DNA of 64,000 nucleotides from an uncultured Oscillospiraceae bacterium (GTDB lineage: Bacteria; Bacillota; Clostridia; Oscillospirales; Oscillospiraceae), in the NCBI GenBank assembly GCA_900759385.1, contig CAAEUZ010000056.1:1-64000 (forward strand), read 5' to 3'. Position 1 is the first letter of the stretch. Each line of letters starts with the position of its first letter. A program made the position numbers and the translations under genes. Of this stretch, positions 1-9,051 are shown piece after piece. Below the pieces are notes generated by a model. The model did no database searches. It worked only from the letters and a program-made list of their open reading frames with translations, and was not told where the DNA came from.

Positions 1-1257
1 GGGTTCCGCGGATATAGTCACGGCGGGCTCGGGCGCAGGCGTGCGTGCAGCCGGGGCCGGTTCCGGTTCGGCGGCCGGGGCCTGCACAGGCGCGGCCCTC
101 AGCCCGCCGGCCCTGAGCGCCGAGAGCTCGGCCTCCACGCGGCTGAGCCTGGCGGCCAGGGAGGCCGTGTCGCCGGACAGCGTCCCGTCGCAGAGGGTGA
201 CGAGGGTGAGCTCGGCGGTCGTCCTGGCAGAGGGGCTGTCCCTCAGCGCAGACACGCCGGCCTGGGCGGCGGACATGTTCCGCAGCAGCTCCTCGTGCGT
301 GAACATGGAGGCAAAGCGGCGGAGCGTCTCGCGGTCGTACATGCCGGAGAGCAGCCCGTCCGCCCCCTTGGGGGCGATCGAGAGCAGCAGCGCGTCGCGC
401 ATGAGCCCGGTGAGGTCGCTCAGGACCCCGGCGGGATCTTTCCCGTCGCGCCACAGCTCGGAGAAGATGGACAGCGCCCTGGTGACGTCGTGAGCGGCCA
501 CAGCGTCCAGCAGGCCGGCGGTGAGCAGCGAGCCCGTGGAGCCGGTGGCCTCCAGGACAGTGTTTTCATCTATAATGTCGCGCCCGGAGCACTGGTCGAG
601 CAGGCTCAGCGCGTCGCGCATGCCGCCGTCGGCCAGCCGGGCAAGGAGCTCGGCGGCCCCGTCAGTCAGGTTTATGCTCTCCCTGCCGGCCACAAATTTA
701 AGGCGTTTGGCTATGACATCCGCGTCAAGCCGGCGGAAGTTGAAGCGCTGGCAGCGGGAGACAATCGTCGCGGGGACCTTGCGCAGCTCGGTGGTGGCGA
801 GGATGAACATGAGGTGTTCCGGCGGCTCCTCCAGTATTTTGAGCAGCGCATTGAAAGCGCTGGTGGAGAGCATGTGCACCTCGTCCACTATGTAGACGCG
901 CTTCTTCACCGTGGCGGGTGAGAAGACTGCCTCGTCGCGCAGGGCACGGATGTTGTCCACGCCGTTGTTGCTCGCGGCGTCTATTTCCACCACGTCCATG
1001 ATGGTCCCGGCCTCGATGCCGAGGCAGGACGGGCACTCCCCGCAGGGGCTGCCGTTTACCGGGTGCTCGCAGTTCACTGCGCGGGCGAGGAGCTTGGCGC
1101 AGGTGGTCTTGCCGGTCCCGCGCGTGCCCACAAAGAGGTAGGCGTGGGAGAGCCGTCCGGTCTCTACCTGACGTTTGAGCGTCTCGGTGATATGCTCCTG
1201 GCCCCACACGTCGTCAAACGTGCGCGGCCGGTACTTGCGGTAAAGAGCCTGATAAAT
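1..1257 (-). CDS. dnaX: DNA polymerase III subunit gamma/tau, 5' part (runs off the window)
   Basis: This encodes the clamp-loader ATPase subunit of the replicative polymerase. The minus-strand frame stays open from the start to base 1 (419 codons), so the 3' end lies outside the window. It opens with the family N-terminus YQALYRKYRP and has the P-loop GTRGTGKT, the zinc-module cysteines (CEHPVNGSPCGECPSC), the DEVHMLS Walker B and the SRC sensor/arginine-finger region, then an Ala/Pro-rich tail typical of tau. No ATG fits. Aligning to family members makes the codon ATT at 1257 the initiator (I-Y-Q-A-L), 10 nt after AGAAAGGA. TTG at 1266 is the alternative but sits only 1 nt from that site. 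The gene lies just downstream of the SRP RNA gene on the same strand, a common Firmicute arrangement. Confidence 0.93.
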   Translation of the reverse strand, partial: MYQALYRKYRPRTFDDVWGQEHITETLKRQVETGRLSHAYLFVGTRGTGKTTCAKLLARAVNCEHPVNGSPCGECPSCLGIEAGTIMDVVEIDAASNNGVDNIRALRDEAVFSPATVKKRVYIVDEVHMLSTSAFNALLKILEEPPEHLMFILATTELRKVPATIVSRCQRFNFRRLDADVIAKRLKFVAGRESINLTDGAAELLARLADGGMRDALSLLDQCSGRDIIDENTVLEATGSTGSLLTAGLLDAVAAHDVTRALSIFSELWRDGKDPAGVLSDLTGLMRDALLLSIAPKGADGLLSGMYDRETLRRFASMFTHEELLRNMSAAQAGVSALRDSPSARTTAELTLVTLCDGTLSGDTASLAARLSRVEAELSALRAGGLRAAPVQAPAAEPEPAPAARTPAPEPAVTISAEP

Positions 1258-1337
1258 AGCGCCCAAGTCCTTTCTGAAACAGATGAGGCAGGATTCCGGC
1301 CCGTGCGGAGACGGAAATTGCCCTCTTAAACAAATAT

Positions 1338-1636
1338 GCGGCCCTTCGCAAGACTGCACACCCTCAATCGAACGGCCGGCACACCCGCTTTCGCGGCAGC
1401 CAGCTCGGCTCCGATGGTCCCGCGGCACACGTATGAGCCCGCTTAATGCTGCTCGGTTCCCCGCCTGACATGGTTCACGGGAATACGTTGCGCGGGATCG
1501 GAGCTTCAACGCCGCTTACTGCGTGCTGACGGCACACCGAACTGTCCTCAATCGGGAATCAATCCCTGCTGTAGCGGATTGCAGGTTACAGGGCACCGCT
1601 GGCTCCCCGACTGGTGCAGCCTTGCGAAGGACCGCG
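1338..1636 (-). ncRNA. ffs: Signal recognition particle RNA, long Gram-positive type (ffs/scr)
   Basis: This is the RNA scaffold of the signal recognition particle, about 300 nt. On the minus strand the 5' end GCGGTCCTTCGCAAGGCTGC pairs with the 3' end GCAGTCTTGCGAAGGGCCGC, closing the Alu/S stem. The 5' Alu part contains TGCCCTGTAACCTGCAATCC, typical of Firmicute SRP RNAs. The Ffh-binding apical loop is visible as GAACCATGTCAGGCGGGGAA followed by CCGAGCAGC. A promoter lies at the right distance upstream and dnaX follows. The ends are set by the pairing and the promoter and may be off by a few bases. Confidence 0.93.
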
Positions 1637-1641
1637 CAGGT

Positions 1642-1670
1642 ATTATACCTCATATGATTAATTTACGCAA
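1642..1670 (-). promoter_or_regulatory. Sigma-A promoter of the SRP RNA gene
   Basis: On the minus strand TTGCGT (1670-1665), a 17-nt spacer and a perfect TATAAT (1647-1642) place +1 near 1636, where the SRP RNA terminal helix begins. Confidence 0.85.
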
Positions 1671-1685
1671 CAAGGAATTTTACTC

Positions 1686-1713
1686 TTTACAAATCTGAAA
1701 TATGTGGTATAAT
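1686..1713 (+). promoter_or_regulatory. Sigma-A promoter of tRNA-Ala
   Basis: TTTACA (1686-1691), a 16-nt spacer and TATAAT (1708-1713) lie 34 nt before the tRNA and diverge from the SRP RNA promoter. Confidence 0.8.
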
Positions 1714-1747
1714 AATCGAGCGCTTGAGGGCGCTTCACATCATATAT

Positions 1748-1823
1748 GGGCCTGTAGCTCAGCTGGGAGAGCGTTCGGTTCGCATCCGAGAGGTCGAGAG
1801 TTCGAGTCTCTTCAGGTCCACCA
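1748..1823 (+). tRNA. tRNA-Ala (anticodon CGC), CCA encoded
   Basis: A full cloverleaf folds: acceptor GGGCCTG/CAGGTCC, D stem GCTC/GAGC, anticodon stem TTCGG/CCGAG with loop TTCGCAT, and T stem GAGAG/CTCTT with TTCGAGT. The anticodon CGC is at 1781-1783 and reads GCG. The G3:U70 pair, the main alanine identity element, is present, with A73 and an encoded CCA at 1821-1823. Confidence 0.96.
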
Positions 1824-1826
1824 CGT

Positions 1827-1860
1827 CGCCGCGGACGGCATATCGTTCGCGGCGTATTTT
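1827..1860 (+). terminator. Intrinsic terminator of tRNA-Ala
   Basis: CGCCGCGGACG and CGTTCGCGGCG pair around a 6-nt loop (1827-1854, one G-T pair), followed by TATTTTTAT. Confidence 0.8.
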
Positions 1861-1977
1861 TATGCCTGCCATTGGGTATGCAGCCCGTGGCGGGGGTATT
1901 GGTGCCGCGCGAAAATTTATGTAGCCAACGCGGGATGATTGGGCTATAATGTCAACAGCAAAAAAAGGAGGCTGCGT

Positions 1978-4851
1978 ATGCTTACAGGCACTGCCAACCA
2001 CGGCTTTACCGTTATCCGCACCCAGGCCCTGCATGAGCTGGATGCGGTCATGTATCACATGCGTCATGAGCGCACGCGTCTGGAGCTGGTGTGGCTCAGG
2101 CGCGGCGAGGAGAACCGCACCTTCGGCATTGCGTTCCCCACCCTGCCGGAGGACGACACGGGCGTGTTTCACATCCTGGAGCACTCCGTGCTCTGCGGCT
2201 CGGAGCGCTATCCGACCAAGGAGCCCTTCGTGGAGCTGATGAAGACCTCCATGAACACCTTCCTCAACGCCATGACCTTTCCGGACAAGACTTATTACCC
2301 CATATCCAGCCGCAACCCGAAGGATTTCCTCAACCTCATGCGCGTCTATCTGGACGCCGTGTTCCGCCCGCTGATATACAGCAAGAGCGAGATCTTCCGC
2401 CAGGAGGGCTGGCACTACGAACTGGACTCCGACGGCAGGCTCAGCCGCAAGGGCGTGGTCTACAACGAGATGCGCGGCGCGTTCGCGGACGCGGACGAGC
2501 TCGAGGAGGATGCCCTCATGCGCGCGCTCTTCCCGGACACGCCGTACTGCTTCGTCTCCGGCGGCGACCCGGAACACATCCCTGACCTGACCTATGAGCA
2601 GTTCCTGGACTGCCACCGCAGATTCTATTCACCCTCCAACGCCTACGTCTACCTGGACGGCGACGTGGATATCGACACTGTGCTCACCATACTCGACGAG
2701 GAGTACCTCAGCGGCTTCGAGCCCGGTGAGAGGCTGCCCGTCCCGGCGCTGCAGCGGCCCGTGAAGGCGCAGCCGCAGCGAATAGAATACGAGCTCTCCG
2801 CCGAAGAGGACGAGCACGACCGCTACCGCCTCGCCTGGGGCCGCGTGGTGGGAGAGATAACCGACCGCGAGCGCATGACGGCCATGCAGGTGCTCTGCAC
2901 AGTGCTCTGCGGGAACAACCAGTCCGTGCTCACGCGCGAGATGCTCGCCGCCGGCCTGGGAGAAGCGGTCAGCATGATGGTCTGGGACGGCTGCGCCCAG
3001 CCGTTCGTCAAGCTCGAGGTGCGCAACGTGAAGGAGGAGGACATAGTCCCCGCCGGGGAAAAGCTCCGCTCCGTGCTCGAGCAAGTAGTGAGCGAGGGCG
3101 TTGACCGCCGCGAGCTCGAGGCCGCTATGGCCAACCTGGAATTCCAGATGCGTGAGCGTGATTTCGGCTACTATCCGCAGGGGCTGGGCCTGAGCTTCAG
3201 CGTGCTGGACAGCTGGCTGCGCGGCGGCGAGCCCGATGCCATGCTGGAGGTGGGGAACCTCTTTGACGTCCTGCGCGCCAGGATGGACGAGGGCTGGTTT
3301 GAGGAGCTTATACGCACGGTGCTGCTGGATAACCCGCACGGCTGCGAGGTCGTCATGGTGCCCTCCCACACCGTGGGCGAGGAGCGCCGCGGGCGCGACG
3401 CGCGGGAGCTGGAGCGCATAGCGGCGTCCTGGAGCGCAGAGGAGCGGGAGAGCGTGAAGGCCGGGCAGACCGCGCTCGACGCCTGGCACGCCAGCCCGGA
3501 CAGCCCGGAGGCGCTGGCCACCCTGCCCAGGCTGGAGCTCAGCGATATCAGCCCGGAGCCGGAGCACTATCCCACCGAGCTTGACGGGCTCGGCGGCGTT
3601 ACCCTGCTGCGCCACGAGCTGCCTGCCCTCGGCATCAGCTACGTCTCGCTTTACTTCGACATCACCGGCCTGAGCGGCGAGGAGACGGCTGCGGTGAGCT
3701 TCCTCGGCGAGCTCATGGGCAAGGTCGCCACCGCCGGGCACAGCGCCCAGGAGCTGAGCAGTCTGCTGCAGCTCTACTGCGGCAGCATGAACTTCTCCGT
3801 GGACGTCTACGAGCAGAGCGCGGACAAATACTGCGCGAAGCTCACCGCGCGCGTCAGCGCCATAGAGAGCAAGATAGACCGCGCGCTCGAGCTGCTGGCC
3901 GAAGTGCTCACCACCAGCCGCCTTGACTCCGAGCGCGAGATAACGGACATCCTGCGCCAGCGCCGCACAGGTATGCTCCAGCAGCTCGTCAACAACGGCC
4001 ACGTCTCGGCACTGGGGCGGGCAGCGTCGCAGTTCACCGCCGGCTCCGCCGCCAACGAGTGGGCCAACGGCTGCGACTACTACAACTGGCTCAAGCGCCT
4101 CGTCTCCGAGGACGGGCTCTCCGGGCTGTACGGCCGGCTCGAGGAGCTGTCCCGGCGCGTTATCGGCCGCCGCGGCCTCACCGTAAGCGTCACCGGTATG
4201 CGCAGCGAGGCCGTGGACACGGCCCTGGCCGCACTCATAGCCGCCCTGCCGGAGGGAGAGGCTGTCTCCGGCCCGGGCGTCTCCCCGCGCGGCGTGCGCC
4301 GTGAGGGCATAGAGATACCCTCCGACGTGGGCTACGCCGCGATGGGCGGCCTGAGCGGAGAGTTTGACGGCCGCTGGCAGCTGGCCGGGCGCGTGGTCTC
4401 ACTTGAATACCTCTGGAACGCCGTGCGCGTCCAGGGCGGCGCATACGGCACCGGTATGGTTACGCGCATAAACGGCTTTGACGGCTGCTATTCCTACCGC
4501 GACCCGAGCGCGGCCAGGACGCTGGACATTTACGCCAAAGCGGCTGAATTCCTGCGCGGCTTCGCCGGGGGAGGCCCCGAACTCGCAGGCCTTATCACCG
4601 GCGCCATCTCGGCCAACGAACCGCTGCTCACGCCGCGGGCCAAGGGTGAGGAGGCCGACGACCTCTTCTTCCGCGGCATCACCGACGAGCTGCGCCGGGC
4701 CCGGCGCAGCCAGCTGCTCGGCTGTACCTGCGCAGACCTTGCCGCAGTGGCTGACAGTCTGGAGGCGGCCATGAAGCGGGCCGGTGTCTGCGTCCTGGCA
4801 CCGAGGGCCGAGCTGGAGCGCTGCGGCCTGGAGGAGATATCCTCCCTCTGA
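1978..4851 (+). CDS. Zinc metalloprotease, peptidase M16C family (presequence-protease/insulinase-like)
   Basis: This is a 957-residue cytosolic-type M16C peptidase expected to degrade unstructured peptides inside a closed chamber. The inverted zinc motif HILEH is at residues 65-69 and the third ligand glutamate at E164 (VVYNEMRGA), as in PreP. The length matches the family's four homologous domains in one chain. There is no signal peptide. The start at ATG 1978 is chosen because AAAAAAGGAGG lies 7 nt upstream; a longer in-frame reading from 1939 has no ribosome site. A TATAAT at 1945-1950 probably belongs to its own promoter, with a weak -35. It stands alone between tRNA-Ala and the peptide importer. 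A role in recycling imported peptides is only inferred from that neighbour. Confidence 0.93.
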   Translation: MLTGTANHGFTVIRTQALHELDAVMYHMRHERTRLELVWLRRGEENRTFGIAFPTLPEDDTGVFHILEHSVLCGSERYPTKEPFVELMKTSMNTFLNAMTFPDKTYYPISSRNPKDFLNLMRVYLDAVFRPLIYSKSEIFRQEGWHYELDSDGRLSRKGVVYNEMRGAFADADELEEDALMRALFPDTPYCFVSGGDPEHIPDLTYEQFLDCHRRFYSPSNAYVYLDGDVDIDTVLTILDEEYLSGFEPGERLPVPALQRPVKAQPQRIEYELSAEEDEHDRYRLAWGRVVGEITDRERMTAMQVLCTVLCGNNQSVLTREMLAAGLGEAVSMMVWDGCAQPFVKLEVRNVKEEDIVPAGEKLRSVLEQVVSEGVDRRELEAAMANLEFQMRERDFGYYPQGLGLSFSVLDSWLRGGEPDAMLEVGNLFDVLRARMDEGWFEELIRTVLLDNPHGCEVVMVPSHTVGEERRGRDARELERIAASWSAEERESVKAGQTALDAWHASPDSPEALATLPRLELSDISPEPEHYPTELDGLGGVTLLRHELPALGISYVSLYFDITGLSGEETAAVSFLGELMGKVATAGHSAQELSSLLQLYCGSMNFSVDVYEQSADKYCAKLTARVSAIESKIDRALELLAEVLTTSRLDSEREITDILRQRRTGMLQQLVNNGHVSALGRAASQFTAGSAANEWANGCDYYNWLKRLVSEDGLSGLYGRLEELSRRVIGRRGLTVSVTGMRSEAVDTALAALIAALPEGEAVSGPGVSPRGVRREGIEIPSDVGYAAMGGLSGEFDGRWQLAGRVVSLEYLWNAVRVQGGAYGTGMVTRINGFDGCYSYRDPSAARTLDIYAKAAEFLRGFAGGGPELAGLITGAISANEPLLTPRAKGEEADDLFFRGITDELRRARRSQLLGCTCADLAAVADSLEAAMKRAGVCVLAPRAELERCGLEEISSL

Positions 4852-4864
4852 AACAAGTATTGTC

Positions 4865-4905
4865 AGCGCCGTCCCGCGCGGAACGCCGGGGCGGCGCTTT
4901 GCATA
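4865..4905 (+). terminator. Probable terminator after the M16 protease gene
   Basis: AGCGCCGTCCCG (4865-4876) pairs with CGGGGCGGCGCT (4887-4898), giving a 12-bp stem. Only TTT follows, so termination strength is uncertain. Confidence 0.55.
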
Positions 4906-5238
4906 CCCGTATTTGGTATATGCCGCTCTGAGGCATACGGCAGCTTTGTGAGCATATGGACGAATTATAGAAAATCAGCTCAAAATATACAGTGTAATTG
5001 TTAGAATAGTAAAAATGGTACCAGACCTGTCAAATTAAAGCGATAAAATGATAGGAATAATAACAATAAGCGCCAAAATTTCTGGACAGCTGTCGGAAAT
5101 AGTCGGAAGTTAGCATTGACAAGCCCTTTAAATTGTTGTAACATTTTATTCATATATATAGGGACCCGGGGTATTGGGAGTTAAACGGTCCAACTTGCTG
5201 CGGCATTTGGAGATATGAAAACCTCGAAGGGGGAGAAA
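4906..5238 (+). promoter_or_regulatory. AT-rich promoter region and leader of the peptide importer operon
   Basis: This gene-free stretch is clearly richer in A+T than its surroundings. It holds one good promoter, TTGACA (5116-5121), a 17-nt spacer and TAACAT (5139-5144). The leader of about 85 nt ends in AAGGGGGAG, the ribosome site of the binding-protein gene. I see no riboswitch or clear operator palindrome. Confidence 0.65.
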
Positions 5239-7380
5239 ATGATGACAGAACGATTAAAGAAAGTACTGGCTCTTGCACTGTGCCTGGTTATGGTGCTCTC
5301 GCTTGCCGCCTGCGGCGGCGATGACAGTGAGGTCACTGCCACGCCTGCGCCGAGCGCGTCCGCTGAGGGCGGGATCCTCACGGACGACGAGGCCATATAC
5401 ATGGCTTCAATGGGGGACTTCTACGACGCCTACATGGCGGCGTTTGAGGCCGAGACGCTCAGCGAGCGCTGGGCACTGATGGCCATAGCCGAGGCCAAAT
5501 TCCTCGAGAGCGGCGTTGCCACGCCCATGTACACCGCGGGCGGCTGCTATGCCATGAGCCGCGTGCCCTTCCGCGCCGGCGGCTACGCAGCCTGGCTGGG
5601 AGACCGCGTCTATTACGACCAGATGGTCATCACCAATGAAATAATAACCACCGAGGATTACGAGCACATCACCGACATGTGGTATGAGCTCGCCGGCACC
5701 GGCACTTATACCCAGAGCGCCGTTGACTATCTCACCGAGCAGGGCTATACCTTTACGGATACTGCCACCACAACCTTTGACCGTGTCGGCACCACCTGGG
5801 ACTTCCTCTCCGACGGCGACTTCCACGACGACGCGTCCTTCATAGACTACCTCTACCAGTACAACAGCGAGGGCGAGCTGGTTCCCCACCTCGCCACCGA
5901 CTACGACGTCTCTGAGGACGGACTTACCTACACCTTCTATATCCGCGAAGGCGTCACCTGGGTGGACAGCCAGGGCCGCCAGGTCGCCGAGCTGACCGCC
6001 GACGACTGGGTCGCGGGCCTTCAGCACGTTGTAGACGCCGGCTCGAGCTCCATCTATAATCTCAGCGGCGTGCTGGAGGGGCTGGACGCCTACCTCTACG
6101 GCGAGACCACCGACTTCACCACCGTCGGCGTCAAGGCCATTGACGACTATACCCTGCAGTACACGCTCACCGAGGAGTGCCCGTACTTCATGAGCATGAT
6201 AGCGGACACCTGCTTCATACCCATGAGCCGCAGCTACTACCTCAGCCAGGGCGGCGTGTTCGGCATTGCCGAGTACGACGAGGCCATTGCCTCCAGCTCC
6301 TACCTGTACGGCACCGATCAGGACCACATAGCCTACTGCGGACCGTACCTCTGCACCAACGTAACCGACAAGAACTCCATCAACTATGTGGCCAACGAGA
6401 GCTACTGGAACGCCGAAAACGTCCAGATCAAGGCCGTGAACTTCATCTACGACGACGGCAGCGACGTCACCCGTGAGTACAACGACTTCATGAACGGCGT
6501 CGGCACCACCATCGTCCTTGACACCGCCCAGCTTGAGATGGCCAAGAGCGACGGCAACTTTGACCAGTACGTACATGTCGCCCCCAACGTCACTAACATC
6601 TTCATGATGTGGTTCAATGAGAACCGCCAGACCTACGCCAACGTGGCTGACGGCGCCTGCGCCTCCAGTAAGACCGAGGACCAGAAGGAGGTCAGCCGCG
6701 CCGCGCTGCAGAACCAGCACTTCCGCCTGGCCCTGGCCTACTCCATCGACCGCGCCAGCTATGTCGCGCAGAGCCTGGGCGAGGACCTCAAGTACGTCTG
6801 CCTGCGCAACAGCTATGTGCCCGGCAACTTTGTCACCCTGGAAGAGGACGTGGCCGTGGATATCAACGGGACGCCCACAACCTTTGAGGCCGGCACGTTC
6901 TACGGCGAGATAGTCCAGGCCCAGGTCACCGCGGACGGCTATCCCTTCAAGGTCTGGGACGAGGAGAGCCACTCCAGCGACGGCTTCGACGGCTGGTACA
7001 ACGTGGAGAATGCCGCGGCAGAGTTGCAGCTCGCCATCGAAGAGCTCGCGGCCATGGGCTACGAGGTCAGTGCGGAGAATCCCATTGTCCTCGACTATCC
7101 GTACTCCGCTTATAACGAGATAGCCTCCAATCAGGCGTATGTGCTCGAGACCTGCATCGAGAGTGCCCTGGGCGGCATGGTTGATCTTGCCCTCATCGAG
7201 TGCCAGGACGGCACCGAGAACCTCAACACCTGGTTCAACACCAACAGCGGTTCCGAGTACAACTACGACCTCGGCGGCCTGGGCGGCATTGGCGCCGACT
7301 TCGGCGACCCCGAGACCTATCTGGACGGCCTGCTGCCTTACGGCGACGGCTTCGCTATTCAGAAGATGGGAATTTGGTGA
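5239..7380 (+). CDS. Peptide ABC transporter substrate-binding lipoprotein, family 5, apparently circularly permuted
   Basis: This is a 713-residue extracellular solute receptor tethered by lipid. The signal peptide ends in the lipobox LAAC (Cys25). Residues about 60-110 carry what is normally the C-terminal end of OppA-type proteins (ERWALMAIAEAKFLESG, then ATPMY). The usual N-terminal core follows at about 182-250 (LVPHLATDYDVSEDGLTYTF, REGVTW), with ALAYSIDRASYV in the second half, and the chain stops at GDPETYLDGLLPYGDG, where ordinary family members continue for another 70-100 residues. Start choice: ATG 5239 follows AAGGGGGAGAA closely; ATG 5242 is possible. It is the first gene of the importer operon. 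The ligand cannot be read from sequence; oligopeptide is the family default. Confidence 0.9.
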   Translation: MMTERLKKVLALALCLVMVLSLAACGGDDSEVTATPAPSASAEGGILTDDEAIYMASMGDFYDAYMAAFEAETLSERWALMAIAEAKFLESGVATPMYTAGGCYAMSRVPFRAGGYAAWLGDRVYYDQMVITNEIITTEDYEHITDMWYELAGTGTYTQSAVDYLTEQGYTFTDTATTTFDRVGTTWDFLSDGDFHDDASFIDYLYQYNSEGELVPHLATDYDVSEDGLTYTFYIREGVTWVDSQGRQVAELTADDWVAGLQHVVDAGSSSIYNLSGVLEGLDAYLYGETTDFTTVGVKAIDDYTLQYTLTEECPYFMSMIADTCFIPMSRSYYLSQGGVFGIAEYDEAIASSSYLYGTDQDHIAYCGPYLCTNVTDKNSINYVANESYWNAENVQIKAVNFIYDDGSDVTREYNDFMNGVGTTIVLDTAQLEMAKSDGNFDQYVHVAPNVTNIFMMWFNENRQTYANVADGACASSKTEDQKEVSRAALQNQHFRLALAYSIDRASYVAQSLGEDLKYVCLRNSYVPGNFVTLEEDVAVDINGTPTTFEAGTFYGEIVQAQVTADGYPFKVWDEESHSSDGFDGWYNVENAAAELQLAIEELAAMGYEVSAENPIVLDYPYSAYNEIASNQAYVLETCIESALGGMVDLALIECQDGTENLNTWFNTNSGSEYNYDLGGLGGIGADFGDPETYLDGLLPYGDGFAIQKMGIW

Positions 7381-7421
7381 TAACGGCTGCGTTATACCAT
7401 ATAAATTAGAAATCCAGGCGG

Positions 7422-7448
7422 GGCGGATGGGCATGAACCCCATCCGCC
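7422..7448 (+). repeat. Intercistronic hairpin between binding-protein and permease genes
   Basis: GGCGGATGGG (7422-7431) and CCCATCCGCC (7439-7448) form a perfect 10-bp stem with a 7-nt loop. No T run follows, so this looks like an mRNA 3'-end stabiliser that keeps binding-protein transcript above the rest, not a full terminator. Confidence 0.75.
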
Positions 7449-7473
7449 TCTCCCCATTAAAGGGAGCGCGCTT

Positions 7474-9045
7474 ATGGTAAAGTATTTTTTCAAACGTTTT
7501 TTTCGCGGCTGCATCTCGGTTATAATCGCGATCGCGCTCATAATGATGATGGTGTTCTCCTGGCTGGACGACACGCTTATCTTCGCGGAGGACGAGCAGT
7601 ACGTCAAGCTCAGCAACAACCAGAGGACCATCTATATGTACCAGAAGTGGGAGGAGTATGACTACCTCGACTACGTCCCCTACACCGACTGGCTCAACCA
7701 GCTGATGACCTCCGGTGAGATCACCGAGGAGGAGCGCCAGAGCGTGGCCACCATCGGCCGCACGGCTGAGAAGGACAGCGAGGAGACGGCCGCCTATATC
7801 CAGCGCTTTACAGAGGAGTACGAGGCGCAGGGGTATACCGTGGTGAGGCTGGATGCGGTCATGGCCACGCCCAACCGCATAGCGACCGGCGGGGCAGCCA
7901 ACCTGTTTGCCTATCAGAACACGCCGCTCCTCATCCGCATGCTCAATTTCTTTACCGGCATCTTTGAATTTGACAACATCAACTACGTCGAAGAGGACAT
8001 AGGGGAGAGGGGGCTCACATTCACCCTCTATGACCCGGCTTACGGCGGAGAGAAGTTCGCCCCGGCCATCATGGGCAACGGCACCTACCACAAGTACCTG
8101 CTCTACTTCGACAACCGTTTTCCCTATATACATCAGAATTTCCTGACGATACACCTGGGCACCTCGTACAGCGTCAACAAGGGCGTGGACGCCTTTGAGA
8201 CGATGGTGCAGCCCCAGGGCAACTACGTGCGTTCGACCACGTATTATCCCACCGGCGTGGTGGAGCAGAGCGCGGACGACCTGCACTCGGCCACATACCT
8301 GGCCGGCTCGCGGGATTTGAACCAGGTGTACGCCGACCTTTATAATGACGATTACACCAACGTGTCCCTGGTCAAGGACAGCGGTTCGCGCATGTACTAC
8401 TCCTTTATAGTGAGTATCATAGCCTCCGCACTGGCCTACATCATCGGACTGCCGCTCGGCATCCTGATGGCCAAGAAGAAGGACACCTGGGTGGACAGCC
8501 TCGGCAACGCCTATGTCGTCGTCATCATGGCAGTGCCGGGTCTGGCCTATATGCTCATGCTCAAGGCCATAGGCAACAAGCTGGGACTGCCGACGACCTT
8601 CTCGCTGGACAACCCCACCTGGCTGATGTACATAATGCCGATTGCCTCCTCGGCCATAGGTGCCATAGCGGGCGAGATGAAGTGGATGCGGCGCTATATG
8701 GTCGACCAGATGAACTCCGACTACGTCAAGTTCGCCCGCAGCGAGGGCCTGAGCGAGAGGGAGATATTCACCAAGCACATCTTCAAAAACGCCGCCATAC
8801 CCGTGGTCCACGGTATACCGGGCGCCATAACCGGAGCTCTGTCCGGCGCGATAATCATGGAGCAGGTGTACCTGATCCCCGGCGTCGGCGGGCTGCTGAT
8901 ACAGGCTATCGGCGCGTACGACAACGCGGTCATCGTGGGCGTGGCGCTGTTCTACGGCATCCTGTTCATCATATCCGCCATTATGGGCGATATCCTCATG
9001 GCGGTCATGGACCCGCGTATCTCCTACACATCCAAGGCGAGGTGA
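7474..9045 (+). CDS. Opp/Dpp-type ABC transporter permease with large extracytoplasmic insertion
   Basis: This is an inner-membrane subunit of the peptide importer, 523 residues. The first membrane helix is at about 12-34. Then comes a hydrophilic block of roughly 270 residues (about 36-305) before the remaining helices. The C-terminal half has the permease fold, with the EAA-loop region DYVKFARSEGLSEREIFTKH that contacts the ATPases and the ending GDILMAVMDPRI typical of OppB/DppB. Ordinary OppB proteins are 305-340 residues, so the extra domain sits outside the cell next to the binding protein. AmiC-type permeases of streptococci are also long. ATG 7474 follows AGGGAG by 7 nt. Confidence 0.92.
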   Translation: MVKYFFKRFFRGCISVIIAIALIMMMVFSWLDDTLIFAEDEQYVKLSNNQRTIYMYQKWEEYDYLDYVPYTDWLNQLMTSGEITEEERQSVATIGRTAEKDSEETAAYIQRFTEEYEAQGYTVVRLDAVMATPNRIATGGAANLFAYQNTPLLIRMLNFFTGIFEFDNINYVEEDIGERGLTFTLYDPAYGGEKFAPAIMGNGTYHKYLLYFDNRFPYIHQNFLTIHLGTSYSVNKGVDAFETMVQPQGNYVRSTTYYPTGVVEQSADDLHSATYLAGSRDLNQVYADLYNDDYTNVSLVKDSGSRMYYSFIVSIIASALAYIIGLPLGILMAKKKDTWVDSLGNAYVVVIMAVPGLAYMLMLKAIGNKLGLPTTFSLDNPTWLMYIMPIASSAIGAIAGEMKWMRRYMVDQMNSDYVKFARSEGLSEREIFTKHIFKNAAIPVVHGIPGAITGALSGAIIMEQVYLIPGVGGLLIQAIGAYDNAVIVGVALFYGILFIISAIMGDILMAVMDPRISYTSKAR

Positions 9046-9051
9046 TTCAAG

